From positions 4,203-65,513 of the forward strand of contig CAJOLZ010000020.1 of NCBI GenBank assembly GCA_905235575.1: a stretch of DNA of 61,311 nt, read 5' to 3'. The position numbers and the translations under genes were made by a program. The notes beneath the pieces were generated by a model that was given only the letters and a program-made list of their open reading frames with translations, was not told the origin of the DNA and did not search any database. This document shows positions 9,102 through 17,786 of the stretch, piece by piece (the stretch's first letter is position 1; the number at the start of each line of letters is the position of its first letter). This DNA is from an uncultured Bacteroidaceae bacterium. Lineage in GTDB: Bacteria > Bacteroidota > Bacteroidia > Bacteroidales > Bacteroidaceae.

Positions 9102-10930
9102 CCGGTGAGGTCGACAGGATTCTCGATGACAGACGGAATCTTCTCGAAGATGGCCTTCAGGCGTGCCGCATCGAATTTGGGCTTGCGGTCGTAGTAGTAG
9201 ATACCGTTCTTCTCCTGCTCAACGTCGGTAATCTGGGTGTAGCAGAACGCTGTGATGTAGGGGCAAGCGCGGATGGCATCAATCTCGTTCTCCAGGATCT
9301 TGTAGAAGTCGTCCAGCGTGTCGATGTTCGAGCCGTAGCCCCACGAAGTGCCGCGCTCGCTCTCCTTAATCCAGGGCAGACCGCCGAACTCGTCCAGCAT
9401 GTAAGGCTGACCCTCGAACTTGGCCAGGAAGTCCTTTCCGCGCATGTTACGATAGGGTTCCACGCCTTTGCGGATGGTGTGGTTGGCAATCAGACGGTCG
9501 GGCTCGCGTGAGTAATCGTGCACGGTCCACAGGTCGGTCTTCACATGGCCGTCGCCGCTCGAGTCGTTCACAGGACGGGTCGGGTCGATAGCCTTCGTCA
9601 GGTCATAAACATCTTTCATCAGACGAACGTAAACACCGTCGCGAGCGTCCCACGTCTCGTTGAAGGGCGTCCAGGTGACGATGCTCGGATGATTGCGGTC
9701 ACGCACAACAACTTCGGCCCATTCCGAGAGGAAGTTACGCACGGCCAGGTCGTTGTTCACGTTGAGCGACCAGCTGGCTTCTTCGCCCCAGGTGAGGTAG
9801 CCCAGATGGTCAGCCCAGTAATAATATCTCTCCTCGAACACCTTTTGGTGCAGACGGGCGCCGTTGAAACCGACGGCCTTCGACATGGCGATGTCGTTCT
9901 TCAGATCCTCGTCGGTAGGAGCCGTCCAGATGCCTTCGGGATAGAAGCCCTGGTCCAGCACGAGACGCTGGAAGTAAGGCTTGTTGTTCAGATAGAAGTA
10001 TCCGTCGGCCAGGTGAATCTTGCGCATTCCGGCGTACGACGAAACCTGGTCAATCACCTTTCCGTCCTTGTCCTTAACCGTAAATTTCAGGTCGTAGAGG
10101 TACGGGTCCTCGGGGCTCCACAAGTGAGGTTTCTTCACGGGCAGCACGATGGTGCTCTCGTCGGCCGTGGGCACGGTGCGGCTGGCCACCACCTTCTTGC
10201 CGTCGGTCATTTCCACCGTCAGCGTATTGCCCGGCTTGATGCCCCAGAACTGGGGGCGTACCACGAGCTGCTCCTGGTCGATGTCGGGGATGATGACCGT
10301 CTGCTTCAGACCCTGCTGGCTCACGGGCTCCATCCACACCGTCTGCCAGATGCCGGTGGTGCGGGTGTAGTTACAGCCAGCCGAATAGTAGCTGCTACTC
10401 TGCTTACCGCCGGGTTGCACTCCGCTGCGCAGGTCATCCTTCACGCGAACCACCAGATTGGCAGCGCGTCCGGGCGTCACAAAGTCGGTGATGTCGGCAG
10501 CGAAGCTCGAGCCTGTTCCATAGTGCGTCATCACCTTCTTGCCGTCCACAAAAATGGTAGCTTCGTAGTCCACGGCACCGAAGTGCAGCAGGATGCGCTT
10601 GCCCTCCCAAGCCTGGGGAGCCGTGATGGTGCGCTGATACCACATGCCGTTGATAAAGTCGGTGTAGGCTACTCCCGAGAGGCGGCTTTCGGGGCAGAAC
10701 GGCACTACAATCTTGCCGTCGAAGCCCTTGCTGTTCTTGAAGTCACGTGCGTCGCCCGACAGTCCGAAATCGAACGTATACGTCCATTCTCCATTCAGGT
10801 TCAGCCACTCGCTGCGCTCAAACTGCGGGCGGGGATACTCGGGGCGAGGCACATCGGCCCGCACACTCTGCACAAAGCCGGCGCACACAGTCAGCATGGC
10901 CAGCAGAAACATCTTGTAGGTCTTTTTCAT
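9092..10930 (-). CDS. Exported GH2 beta-glycosidase
   Basis: A 612-residue glycoside hydrolase family 2 protein with a signal peptide (MKKTYKMFLLAMLTVCAGFVQSVRA region). The jelly-roll sugar-binding domain (about 30-200; SEWLNLNGEWTYTFDF) is followed by the Ig-like domain and the TIM barrel. NETWD near residue 425 supplies the acid/base Glu425, and MLDEFGGLPW near 514 the likely nucleophile Glu514. GH2 enzymes of this length and layout include beta-galactosidases, glucuronidases and mannosidases; the sequence does not decide which. ATG 10930 starts the signal peptide; a longer frame exists upstream but has no leader. It is co-translated with the MFS gene and has its own promoter. Confidence 0.93.
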   Translation of the reverse strand: MKKTYKMFLLAMLTVCAGFVQSVRADVPRPEYPRPQFERSEWLNLNGEWTYTFDFGLSGDARDFKNSKGFDGKIVVPFCPESRLSGVAYTDFINGMWYQRTITAPQAWEGKRILLHFGAVDYEATIFVDGKKVMTHYGTGSSFAADITDFVTPGRAANLVVRVKDDLRSGVQPGGKQSSSYYSAGCNYTRTTGIWQTVWMEPVSQQGLKQTVIIPDIDQEQLVVRPQFWGIKPGNTLTVEMTDGKKVVASRTVPTADESTIVLPVKKPHLWSPEDPYLYDLKFTVKDKDGKVIDQVSSYAGMRKIHLADGYFYLNNKPYFQRLVLDQGFYPEGIWTAPTDEDLKNDIAMSKAVGFNGARLHQKVFEERYYYWADHLGYLTWGEEASWSLNVNNDLAVRNFLSEWAEVVVRDRNHPSIVTWTPFNETWDARDGVYVRLMKDVYDLTKAIDPTRPVNDSSGDGHVKTDLWTVHDYSREPDRLIANHTIRKGVEPYRNMRGKDFLAKFEGQPYMLDEFGGLPWIKESERGTSWGYGSNIDTLDDFYKILENEIDAIRACPYITAFCYTQITDVEQEKNGIYYYDRKPKFDAARLKAIFEKIPSVIENPVDLTGWK

Positions 10931-10965
10931 ATCGAAATCTTTAGGCTTTATAATGTCTTTCGATG

Positions 10966-10996
10966 CAAAGTTACGAATAAGTGAGCAAAGTGCAAA
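10966..10996 (-). promoter_or_regulatory. Bacteroidetes-type promoter, GH2-MFS
   Basis: Minus strand: TTTG at 10993-10996, 19 bp, then TAACTTTG at 10966-10973, about 36 bp before the ATG. Confidence 0.7.
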
Positions 10997-11088
10997 ACGA
11001 AAAACATCATTTTTCAATTTGCATTTTCAAGCGGGAGTAAGTTCGACCGAAGGTCAGAGTAACGAAGAAGTTATCGAAAGTCGAAAAC

Positions 11089-11166
11089 ACACCACAGTGC
11101 GACACAAAACGCAACACGCTGCGACAGCCGTCGCACCACGGTGCGTAGCCCTGCGCACCACGGTGC
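11089..11166. repeat. 22-bp-phased array 3 (4 cores)
   Basis: Cores at 11089, 11111, 11133 and 11155, the first degenerate (ACACCACAGTGC). It lies between the glnN terminator and the GH2 promoter. The stretch 10997-11088 holds nothing else recognisable. Confidence 0.9.
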
Positions 11167-11218
11167 GTTTTCCGAAGGACCTCGCCCCCTGCGCAGACAC
11201 ATGCTGCAGAATAGGCAT

Positions 11219-11251
11219 AAAAAATCCCCGGAGAGACGTGTCTTCGGGGAT
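11219..11251 (-). terminator. Rho-independent terminator after glnN
   Basis: Minus strand: ATCCCCGAAGACACG stem pairing with CTCCGGGGAT, then six T. It lies 34 bp past the glnN stop and closes the aguA-aguB-glnN run. Confidence 0.85.
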
Positions 11252-11284
11252 AATGTTTTCTTCCGTATCGTATGGTTTCTGCGC

Positions 11285-13477
11285 TTATCTGATGAAGAGC
11301 AGTTCGCGGTATTTGGGCAGCGGCCAGAGCTCGTCGTCCACAATGAGTTCGAGCTGGTCCACATGTCGGCGTGTACTCTCGAGCAGGGGTGCCACGGTGT
11401 CGTGATAGGCAATGGCTTTCTCGCGCTCCGAGGTGAGTCGGTTGGCCACCTTGCGCGCCTCGACGAGTTGTGAGACGTGTTCGGTGATGTAGCTGGCGTG
11501 CTCGCTTATCTGCTGAATGAGCTGCAGGTTCTCGGCGCTGAGCTTTTCGGCTGTCTCGGCGGGGAATATCTCCTTCATCTTGTGTACGTTGTCAATGAGT
11601 TGACTCTGGTAGCGTGTGGCCACGGGGATGATGTGGTTGAGACAGAGGTCGCCGAAGATGCGCGCTTCTATCTGTATCTTCTTGGTGTAGGTCTCGAGTT
11701 TTATTTCGAGGCGCGCGTTGAGTTCGGCTTCGCTGAGTACGTTCATGCGACCGAACATCTGGATGGTCTCAGGCTTGACGTAGTTGAGGAGCATGAGTGG
11801 TGCGCTGGATTCGACGTCGAGCCCACGGTGTGCCGCCTCTTGCTTCCATTCGTCGCTGTATCCGTTGCCTTCGAAGTGGATGGGTTTGCACGTCTTGATG
11901 TCCTGCCGCACCGTCTGCAGGATGGCCTTGAGGGTGGGTGTTCCCTGAGCGATGAGACGGTCGGTGCGCTGCTTGAAGTCGGTGAGGGCTTCGGCGACGG
12001 CGGTGTTGAGCACAATCATGGCTGCAGCACAGTTGGCCTGCGAACCCACGGCGCGGAACTCGAAACGGTTGCCGGTGAAGGCGAAGGGCGAGGTGCGGTT
12101 GCGGTCGGTATTGTCGAGCAGCAGTTCGGGAATCTGTGGAATGTTGAGCCTTACGGCTTGCTTCCCGGCGAGGTTGAGGTGTTCGTCTTCGTCGGTTTCC
12201 TCGAGGCGTTGGAGCAGGTCTGAGAGCTGCTTGCCGAGGAATGCGGATATGATGGCAGGCGGTGCCTCGTGGGCTCCGAGACGGTGGGCATTGGTGGCAG
12301 AGATGATGCTGGCCTTGAGGAGCCCGTTGTGGCGATGGACAGCCATGAGGGTCTCGACTATGAAGGTGAGGAAACGCAGGTTGTCGAGCTCGGTCTTGCC
12401 GGGTGCGTGTAGCAGGATGCCGGTGTCGGTGGCGAGGCTCCAGTTGTTATGCTTTCCCGAACCGTTAATGCCGGCAAAGGGCTTCTCGTGGAGGAGGCAG
12501 CGGAAGCCGTGGTGGCGTGCTACTTTCCTCATCAGACTCATGAGAAGCATGTTGTGATCGACTGCGAGGTTGGTTTCTTCGAAGATGGGTGCAAGCTCAA
12601 ACTGGTTTGGAGCCACCTCGTTGTGACGTGTCTTGCAGGGGATGCCGAGCTCGAGCGCTTTTATCTCAAGGTCTTTCATGAAGGCCGCAACGCGTTCGGG
12701 TATGGAACCGAAGTAGTGGTCGTCCATCTGCTGGTTCTTGGCACTGTCGTGACCCATGAGTGTTCGGCCTGTCATGAGCAGGTCGGGGCGCGCGGCGTAG
12801 AGACCTTCATCAACCAGGAAATACTCTTGTTCCCATCCTAAGTTGCAGATGACTTTGTTGACGTCGGGATAGAAGTATCGTGCGACCTCGGTGGCGGCTT
12901 TGTCCACAGCGTGGAGAGCTTTCTTGAGGGGGGCCTTATAGTCGAGCGCTTCGCCGGTGTATGAGATGAAGACGGTGGGAATCATCAGTGTGTCGCCGAT
13001 GACGAAGACGGGGCTTGCGGGATCCCATGCGGAGTATCCCCGGGCTTCGAACGTGGAGCGGATGCCTCCCGAGGGGAAGGACGAGGCATCGGGTTCCTGC
13101 TGAATGAGTTCCTTGCCTGTGAACTCCTCCATCATACCTTCCTTTCCGTCGTGCTCCACGAAGCCGTCATGCTTCTCGGCTGTGCCTTCGGTGAGTGGTT
13201 GGAACCAGTGGGTGCAATGTGTGGCACCAAGTTCCATTGCCCACTTCTTCATTCCTTCGGCCACTGCGTTGGCGGTGGGGAGGTCGAGACGGCTATTGTT
13301 GTCAATGACGTCGCACATCTTGCTGAAGACAGGCGCCGGCAGATATTTGCGCATCTTCTGGCGGTTGAAAACGTACTTGGCAAAGAATTCGCTGGGACGT
13401 TCCTTGCTGTCGGGCACTTCCACCGGTTTTTTCTTGAAGGCTTCGCCCACGACATGAAATCTCAGACTGCTTGACAT
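11285..13477 (-). CDS. glnN: Glutamine synthetase type III
   Basis: A 730-residue ATP-dependent enzyme joining ammonia to glutamate in the cytoplasm. The length, the GSIII N-terminal region (SSSLRFHVVGEAF, FAKYVFNRQKM), the catalytic core with NLGWEQEYFLVDE near residue 220, KTRHNEVAPNQFELAPI near 290, the HEKPFAGINGSGKHNNWS loop near 335, and the long C-terminal helical region all mark the GSIII (GlnN) form common in Bacteroides rather than the 450-residue GSI. It starts 23 bp after the aguB stop with no promoter between, so it is probably the last gene of an operon with the agmatine genes. Ammonia released by AguA and AguB could be captured directly. Confidence 0.97.
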   Translation of the reverse strand: MSSSLRFHVVGEAFKKKPVEVPDSKERPSEFFAKYVFNRQKMRKYLPAPVFSKMCDVIDNNSRLDLPTANAVAEGMKKWAMELGATHCTHWFQPLTEGTAEKHDGFVEHDGKEGMMEEFTGKELIQQEPDASSFPSGGIRSTFEARGYSAWDPASPVFVIGDTLMIPTVFISYTGEALDYKAPLKKALHAVDKAATEVARYFYPDVNKVICNLGWEQEYFLVDEGLYAARPDLLMTGRTLMGHDSAKNQQMDDHYFGSIPERVAAFMKDLEIKALELGIPCKTRHNEVAPNQFELAPIFEETNLAVDHNMLLMSLMRKVARHHGFRCLLHEKPFAGINGSGKHNNWSLATDTGILLHAPGKTELDNLRFLTFIVETLMAVHRHNGLLKASIISATNAHRLGAHEAPPAIISAFLGKQLSDLLQRLEETDEDEHLNLAGKQAVRLNIPQIPELLLDNTDRNRTSPFAFTGNRFEFRAVGSQANCAAAMIVLNTAVAEALTDFKQRTDRLIAQGTPTLKAILQTVRQDIKTCKPIHFEGNGYSDEWKQEAAHRGLDVESSAPLMLLNYVKPETIQMFGRMNVLSEAELNARLEIKLETYTKKIQIEARIFGDLCLNHIIPVATRYQSQLIDNVHKMKEIFPAETAEKLSAENLQLIQQISEHASYITEHVSQLVEARKVANRLTSEREKAIAYHDTVAPLLESTRRHVDQLELIVDDELWPLPKYRELLFIR

Positions 13478-13500
13478 GTTATTTTTCTATTTACGATTTA

Positions 13501-14394
13501 CTATTTTACGATTTGATTGTTTTCATCGAGAAAGCGCTGCATGAGTCCCTGGAACTCATCAATGCGGCGGTCTCGCAGGAAGGGCCACCAACGGCGCACG
13601 TTCTCGGAGCGCTGCATGTCGATGTCGATGGTCATGCATGTCTCCTCTTCGCCAGCCTGTGCCAGCAGTTCGCCTTGCGGTCCGGCCACGAAGCTGTTGC
13701 CCCAGAAGCGGATACCTTGCGAGAGTCCGCTCGGGTCTGGTTCATGGCCAACTCGGTTCACGGCCACCAAAGGCAGACCGTTTGCCACGGCATGACCTCG
13801 CTGCACCGTCATCCATGCTTCGCGCTGACGCTTCTGTTCTTCCGGCGTATCAGAACTCTCATATCCGATGGCGGTAGGGTAGATGAGCAGTTCGGCTCCC
13901 TGAAGTGCCATCAGTCGGGCACCTTCGGGAAACCACTGGTCCCAGCAAACCTGCACTCCCAGACGCCCCACTGAGGTCTGTATGGGGTGGAAACCGAGGT
14001 CGCCAGGGGTGAAATAGAACTTCTCGTAGTAGGCTGGATCGTCGGGAATGTGCATCTTGCGATACTTGCCGGCAATCGTTCCGTCGTTCTCGAAGACCAC
14101 TGCTGTGTTGTGATAAAGCCCTGCAGCGCGACGTTCGAAAAGACTTGTCACGAGCACGATGTGGTGCTTGCGTGCCAACTCTCCGTAAAAGTCGGTGCTC
14201 GGACCGGGTATAGGTTCAGCAAGGGCGAAGTTCTCCGTGTCTTCCGTCTGGCAGAAGTATCGGCTGTTGTGCAGTTCTTGCAGCACCACCAGCTGTGCGC
14301 CGTCGTTGGCCACTTTGGCTATGTTGGCGGCCAGCTTTTGCTTATTCTCTTCGATGTCGGCAGTGCACGACTGCTGTACGATTCCTATTTTCAT
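13501..14394 (-). CDS. aguB: N-carbamoylputrescine amidohydrolase
   Basis: A 297-residue carbon-nitrogen hydrolase (nitrilase superfamily) that cleaves N-carbamoylputrescine to putrescine, CO2 and ammonia. The Glu-Lys-Cys triad is visible in LVVLQELHNSRYFC (Glu near residue 42), KYRKMHIPDDPAYYEKFYF (Lys near 118) and VQVCWDQWFPEGARL (Cys near 155). ATG 14394 is used because MKIGIVQQSCTADIEENK is the usual family start; the longer open frame upstream encodes no homologous residues. It lies 23 bp downstream of aguA and 23 bp upstream of glnN. Together with AguA it makes the agmatine route to putrescine. Confidence 0.96.
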   Translation of the reverse strand: MKIGIVQQSCTADIEENKQKLAANIAKVANDGAQLVVLQELHNSRYFCQTEDTENFALAEPIPGPSTDFYGELARKHHIVLVTSLFERRAAGLYHNTAVVFENDGTIAGKYRKMHIPDDPAYYEKFYFTPGDLGFHPIQTSVGRLGVQVCWDQWFPEGARLMALQGAELLIYPTAIGYESSDTPEEQKRQREAWMTVQRGHAVANGLPLVAVNRVGHEPDPSGLSQGIRFWGNSFVAGPQGELLAQAGEEETCMTIDIDMQRSENVRRWWPFLRDRRIDEFQGLMQRFLDENNQIVK

Positions 14395-14417
14395 TATGCT
14401 CTCTCTTATCAGTTTTC

Positions 14418-15554
14418 TCAATTCTTCCTCAGTGCTCCTGCCGGAAATTGCATGGCGCAGCAGTGTATGCTGCCGTGTTGTACGATGAGCGGACGGGCAT
14501 CGATGCCGATAATCTCGAGTTTCGGGAAGCATTTCTGCAGTTGTCGGCGCGCCGTGTCGTCGTTTTCGGGTTGCCCATAGGTGGGCATCAGCACAGCTCC
14601 GTTCAGGATGAGGAAGTTCGCATATGTGGCTGGCAGACGGTTCCCGTCCTCGTCATACACGGCGTCTGCCATGGGCAGTGGCACAAGTCGATACGGTTCG
14701 TCCTCCATTGTGCGGAACGTCTGCAGCTGCGCTTCCATCTGCTGCAGCTCGTCGTAGTGCTCGTCGCTTTTGTCCTTGCATTGAACATAGGCGATGGTGT
14801 CCGAGGGGCAGAAGCGTGCCAGGGTGTCGATGTGGCTGTCGGTATCGTCGCCGGCAAGCCATCCGTAGTCGAGCCAAAGGACGCGCCGTGCGTGGAAGTA
14901 GTCGAGCAGTCGCATCTCGATGTCGGCCTGCGACAGCGGTTGGTTGCGGTGGGGAGCAGTCAGGCATCGGCTGGTGGTGAGCAGTGTGCCTCGTCCGTCG
15001 CTCTCGATGCTGCCGCCTTCGAGGATGAGGTCCAGGTGCCCTTCGTATGTTCCCTCAAAGATGTTCTCCTGCCACAGACGGCTGTTTATCTGGTTGTCCA
15101 GCTCGGCCGGAAACTTCTCTCCCCAGCCGTTGAAGGCAAAGTCGAGCAATCGCACGCCGTTTTCGGTGAGCAGTGTCAGGAAACCATGGTCGCGTGCCCA
15201 AGTGTCGTTGGTGGGCATCCGATGGAGCGAGATGTTCCGGAGCACGTTCTGTGGTAGTTGTTCTTCGAGCAGTGCACCCACGGCCTCTGGTTCGGGAGTG
15301 GCGATGAGCAGTCGTTCGCGCAGGGCTATCTCGAAAGCCATGCGCAGGTAGCATCGCGTCACCTCCTTCAGGATGGGTGCCCAGTCGGTATCGGCATGGG
15401 GCCATGTCAGCAGTACGGCGCTCTGTGGATGCCACTCGGCAGGGAGGTGTGTGGCGCGCAGACCGACACGCTCGGGCTGCGACGGCTCGACAAAATCCAT
15501 GTGCAGCGTCAGGTCGTCGGGCGTGGGAGTGATCAGTTTGAATTGCAGCGCCAT
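14418..15554 (-). CDS. aguA: Agmatine deiminase
   Basis: A 378-residue peptidylarginine-deiminase-type enzyme (PAD_porph family) that converts agmatine to N-carbamoylputrescine and ammonia. Substrate-binding blocks are PAEWHPQSAVLLTWPH near residue 40, TWARDHGFL (Asp near 120), EGGSIESDGRGTLLTT near 180, and the catalytic HGSIHCCAMQ near the C-terminus with the nucleophile Cys365. Length is normal. The promoter at 15580-15610 matches the Bacteroidetes consensus and is back-to-back with that of the Nif3-like gene. First gene of a probable aguA-aguB-glnN operon. Confidence 0.96.
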   Translation of the reverse strand: MALQFKLITPTPDDLTLHMDFVEPSQPERVGLRATHLPAEWHPQSAVLLTWPHADTDWAPILKEVTRCYLRMAFEIALRERLLIATPEPEAVGALLEEQLPQNVLRNISLHRMPTNDTWARDHGFLTLLTENGVRLLDFAFNGWGEKFPAELDNQINSRLWQENIFEGTYEGHLDLILEGGSIESDGRGTLLTTSRCLTAPHRNQPLSQADIEMRLLDYFHARRVLWLDYGWLAGDDTDSHIDTLARFCPSDTIAYVQCKDKSDEHYDELQQMEAQLQTFRTMEDEPYRLVPLPMADAVYDEDGNRLPATYANFLILNGAVLMPTYGQPENDDTARRQLQKCFPKLEIIGIDARPLIVQHGSIHCCAMQFPAGALRKN

Positions 15555-15579
15555 GTCTTCCTAAGTTCCAATTTGGTTG

Positions 15580-15610
15580 CAAAAGTAGTGCTAAAGCGAG
15601 AAAAAACAAA
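15580..15610 (-). promoter_or_regulatory. Bacteroidetes-type promoter, aguA operon
   Basis: Minus strand: TTTG 15607-15610, 19 bp, TACTTTTG 15580-15587, 26 bp before the aguA ATG. Only 5 bp separate its distal box from that of the divergent promoter. Confidence 0.75.
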
Positions 15611-15615
15611 ATAAA

Positions 15616-15647
15616 TTTGGATATTTATTTGATTTGCCGTACCTTTG
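15616..15647 (+). promoter_or_regulatory. Bacteroidetes-type promoter, Nif3-like gene
   Basis: TTTG 15616-15619, 20 bp, TACCTTTG 15640-15647, 23 bp before the ATG at 15670. Confidence 0.75.
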
Positions 15648-15669
15648 CCGCAACGAAACATTCCTCATT

Positions 15670-16485
15670 ATGAGCGTGAAAGTACGTGACGTGATGCGCG
15701 CCCTTGAACTTTTCGCGCCTCTGCCCCTTCAGGAGAGCTACGATAATGCTGGCCTGCAGGTTGGATTTACAGAGGCGGAAGTCTCAGGGGCCTTATTGTG
15801 TCTGGACGTGACCGAAGAGGTCATCGCCGAGGCACTGGAGATGGACTGCGACCTCATTGTTTCGCACCATCCCTTGCTTTTCCGGGGGCTGAAGCGGCTC
15901 TCCGATGCCACCATGACAGAGCGTTGCGTGCGCATGGCTGTTCAGCACAATCTTTCCATCTATTCGGCCCACACCAATCTGGACAACAGCGAGGACGGAG
16001 TGAACTTCCGCTTTGCCGAGCAACTGGGACTGCTCGATGTCGAACTGATGATGCCCCGACGGGTACAGGTGCGCATCGACGACCACGACCAGCCCGTGAA
16101 GGCCGGCAGTGGTGTCATAGGCTATCTGCCCGAGGGCGAAGACTCGTTGCGATTCCTGGAAAGGGTGAAGGAGGTCTTCGGAGTGGAATGTCTGATGCAC
16201 AACGAATTGCTGCGTCGCCCCATACAGAGCGTGGCACTCTGCGGCGGAGCCGGCGACTTCCTCCTCGACGAGGCCATCCGTCTCCAGGCCGATGCCTTCC
16301 TGACCGGAGAAATGCACTATCACCAGTATTTCGGACACGAGCAGCAGATACAGATCGGCGTGCTCGGCCACTATCAGAGCGAGCGTTTCACGCCCGACAT
16401 CTTCTATTCCGTCCTCAGCCAGGCATTCCCCATGCTGCCCCTCTTCCGCAGCCGCACCAACACCAACCCCGTCAAGTACCTCTGA
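15670..16485 (+). CDS. Nif3-like dinuclear metal centre protein
   Basis: A 271-residue member of the NIF3/YbgI (DUF34) family, hexameric toroids with a di-metal site. Metal ligands are visible in CDLIVSHHPLLFRGLKRL (tandem His near residue 65), SAHTNLDNSEDGVN (His and Asp near 100) and the C-terminal LTGEMHYHQYFG (His and Glu near 220). Homologues have been called GTP cyclohydrolase 1 type 2, but the biological reaction remains unsettled. ATG 15670 is chosen over the upstream in-frame ATG because it lies just after the promoter's -7 box and begins the conserved VKVRDVMRALE. The zinc-ribbon gene follows after 62 bp; this pairing is frequent in Bacteroidetes. Confidence 0.93.
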   Translation: MSVKVRDVMRALELFAPLPLQESYDNAGLQVGFTEAEVSGALLCLDVTEEVIAEALEMDCDLIVSHHPLLFRGLKRLSDATMTERCVRMAVQHNLSIYSAHTNLDNSEDGVNFRFAEQLGLLDVELMMPRRVQVRIDDHDQPVKAGSGVIGYLPEGEDSLRFLERVKEVFGVECLMHNELLRRPIQSVALCGGAGDFLLDEAIRLQADAFLTGEMHYHQYFGHEQQIQIGVLGHYQSERFTPDIFYSVLSQAFPMLPLFRSRTNTNPVKYL

Positions 16486-16547
16486 CACCGGACATTCAAG
16501 CACGAAACATCAACAGATAATCTATAAACCAACAAAAGTAACAGAAA

Positions 16548-17378
16548 ATGTCGAAAGAAAAGATCAAAGACCCCACCGATCTGAGCGTGGAGGAGAAGCT
16601 CAGAAACCTCTACACACTCCAGTCGCTGCTCTCCGAAATTGACAAGATCAAGACGCTCCGTGGCGAACTGCCGCTCGAAGTGCAGGACCTCGAAGACGAA
16701 ATCGAAGGACTCACCACCCGCATCGAGAAAATCAACAGCGAGATAGAACAGCTGAAGAAAGAAATAAGCGAACGCACCGTCGGCATAGAAGGCAACAAGG
16801 CGAACATCGAGCGATACAAAGCCCAGATTGACAACGTGCGCAACAACCGCGAGTATGACAATCTGTCCAAGCAGATAGAATATGCCGAGCTTGACAACCA
16901 GCTGAACGAGAAGCGTATAGGCGAAGCCAAGACACTGATGGCCGAACGTGCCGAGGAAGCCGCAAACAGCACCGCACTGGTGGCCGAACGACGTGCCGAC
17001 CTCGACATCAAAAAGAACGAACTCGAAGAGATTATCAGCGAGACAAAGGCCGAGGAAGACAAACTTCGCGAGAAGGCCAAGAACGTGGAGCTGACCATCG
17101 AGACACGTCTGCTGAGCGCCTTCAAGCGCATACGCAAGAACAGCCGCAACGGACTGGGAATCGTCTATGTGCAGCGCGACGCCTGCGGAGGTTGCTTCAA
17201 CAAGATACCGCCCCAGCGTCAGCTCGACATACGTATGCGTAAGAAAATTATCGTATGCGAGTTCTGCGGACGCATCATGATCGACCCCGAACTGGCTGGT
17301 GTCGAAATCGCTCCGGCCGTCACCGAGGAGAAACCCAAGCGCAAGCGCGCCGTGGCACGTAAGAAAGAAGAGGAGTAG
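16548..17378 (+). CDS. Coiled-coil protein with C4 zinc ribbon
   Basis: A 276-residue cytoplasmic protein. Residues about 15-200 are a long, charged helical coiled coil (Glu/Lys/Gln/Ala heptads). It is followed by a treble-clef-like C4 ribbon (DUF164 type) with DACGGC (Cys213, Cys216) and CEFCGR (Cys237, Cys240), then a basic tail ending PKRKRAVARKKEEE. The family is thought to bind nucleic acid, but no reaction is established. It follows the Nif3-like gene by 62 bp and the transcript ends at the strong hairpin at 17404-17439. Confidence 0.9.
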   Translation: MSKEKIKDPTDLSVEEKLRNLYTLQSLLSEIDKIKTLRGELPLEVQDLEDEIEGLTTRIEKINSEIEQLKKEISERTVGIEGNKANIERYKAQIDNVRNNREYDNLSKQIEYAELDNQLNEKRIGEAKTLMAERAEEAANSTALVAERRADLDIKKNELEEIISETKAEEDKLREKAKNVELTIETRLLSAFKRIRKNSRNGLGIVYVQRDACGGCFNKIPPQRQLDIRMRKKIIVCEFCGRIMIDPELAGVEIAPAVTEEKPKRKRAVARKKEEE

Positions 17379-17403
17379 TCACCATCTCTGACACATAAAC
17401 CCG

Positions 17404-17439
17404 AGCCGCCCGTCTCCACTGCGAGAGGGCGGCTTTTTT
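17404..17439 (+). terminator. Rho-independent terminator after the zinc-ribbon gene
   Basis: AGCCGCCC pairs with GGGCGGCT over a 15-nt loop and is followed by six T. It is a classical terminator and stands beside, not within, array 4. Confidence 0.92.
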
Positions 17440-17465
17440 GTTGTTTCAACCCGAATTCGTTTTTT

Positions 17466-17543
17466 TCACTGTGGTACGTTGCCTGTCGCACCACGCTGCG
17501 ACAGCCTACGCACCACGCTGCGACGCCCGTCGCACCGCAGTGC
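17466..17543. repeat. 22-bp-phased array 4 (4 cores)
   Basis: Cores at 17466 (TCACTGTGGTAC, degenerate), 17488, 17510 and 17532. The flank CAACCCGAATTCG at 17447-17459 resembles the AACCCGAATC motif beside other arrays. Six T follow the right edge. Confidence 0.9.
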
Positions 17544-17557
17544 GTTTTTTCCCCCTT

Positions 17558-17697
17558 TGTCATTCTTCAACACCCGACGTTGTCGGGCAGAAGCGGCAAA
17601 GCCGAGCGCAGAGGCGAACGAAGTGACCCGAAGAATCTCTAAGAGGAAGTGGTCCTGCGAGAGATTCTTCGGCCCGTTGGGCACTCAGAATGACATT
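17558..17697. repeat. Palindromic element with TGTCATTCT ends, copy 1
   Basis: The 140-bp stretch begins TGTCATTCTTCAACACCCG and ends CACTCAGAATGACA, giving 9-bp terminal inverted repeats. Inside is a perfect 13-bp stem CCGAAGAATCTCT/AGAGATTCTTCGG. About 37 bp at its left end recur, inverted, at 57112-57171. It looks like a small non-autonomous mobile repeat. Confidence 0.65.
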
Positions 17698-17721
17698 ATT
17701 CAAAAAAAATCCCCATAATCC

Positions 17722-17752
17722 TTGCATAATAGGCCAATCCTTTGTATTTTTG
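17722..17752 (+). promoter_or_regulatory. Bacteroidetes-type promoter, BspA-like gene
   Basis: TTG 17722-17724, 20 bp, TATTTTTG 17745-17752, 34 bp before the ATG. Confidence 0.65.
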
Positions 17753-17786
17753 CACAAATGTATAACCCATTTTAATACAATCACAG

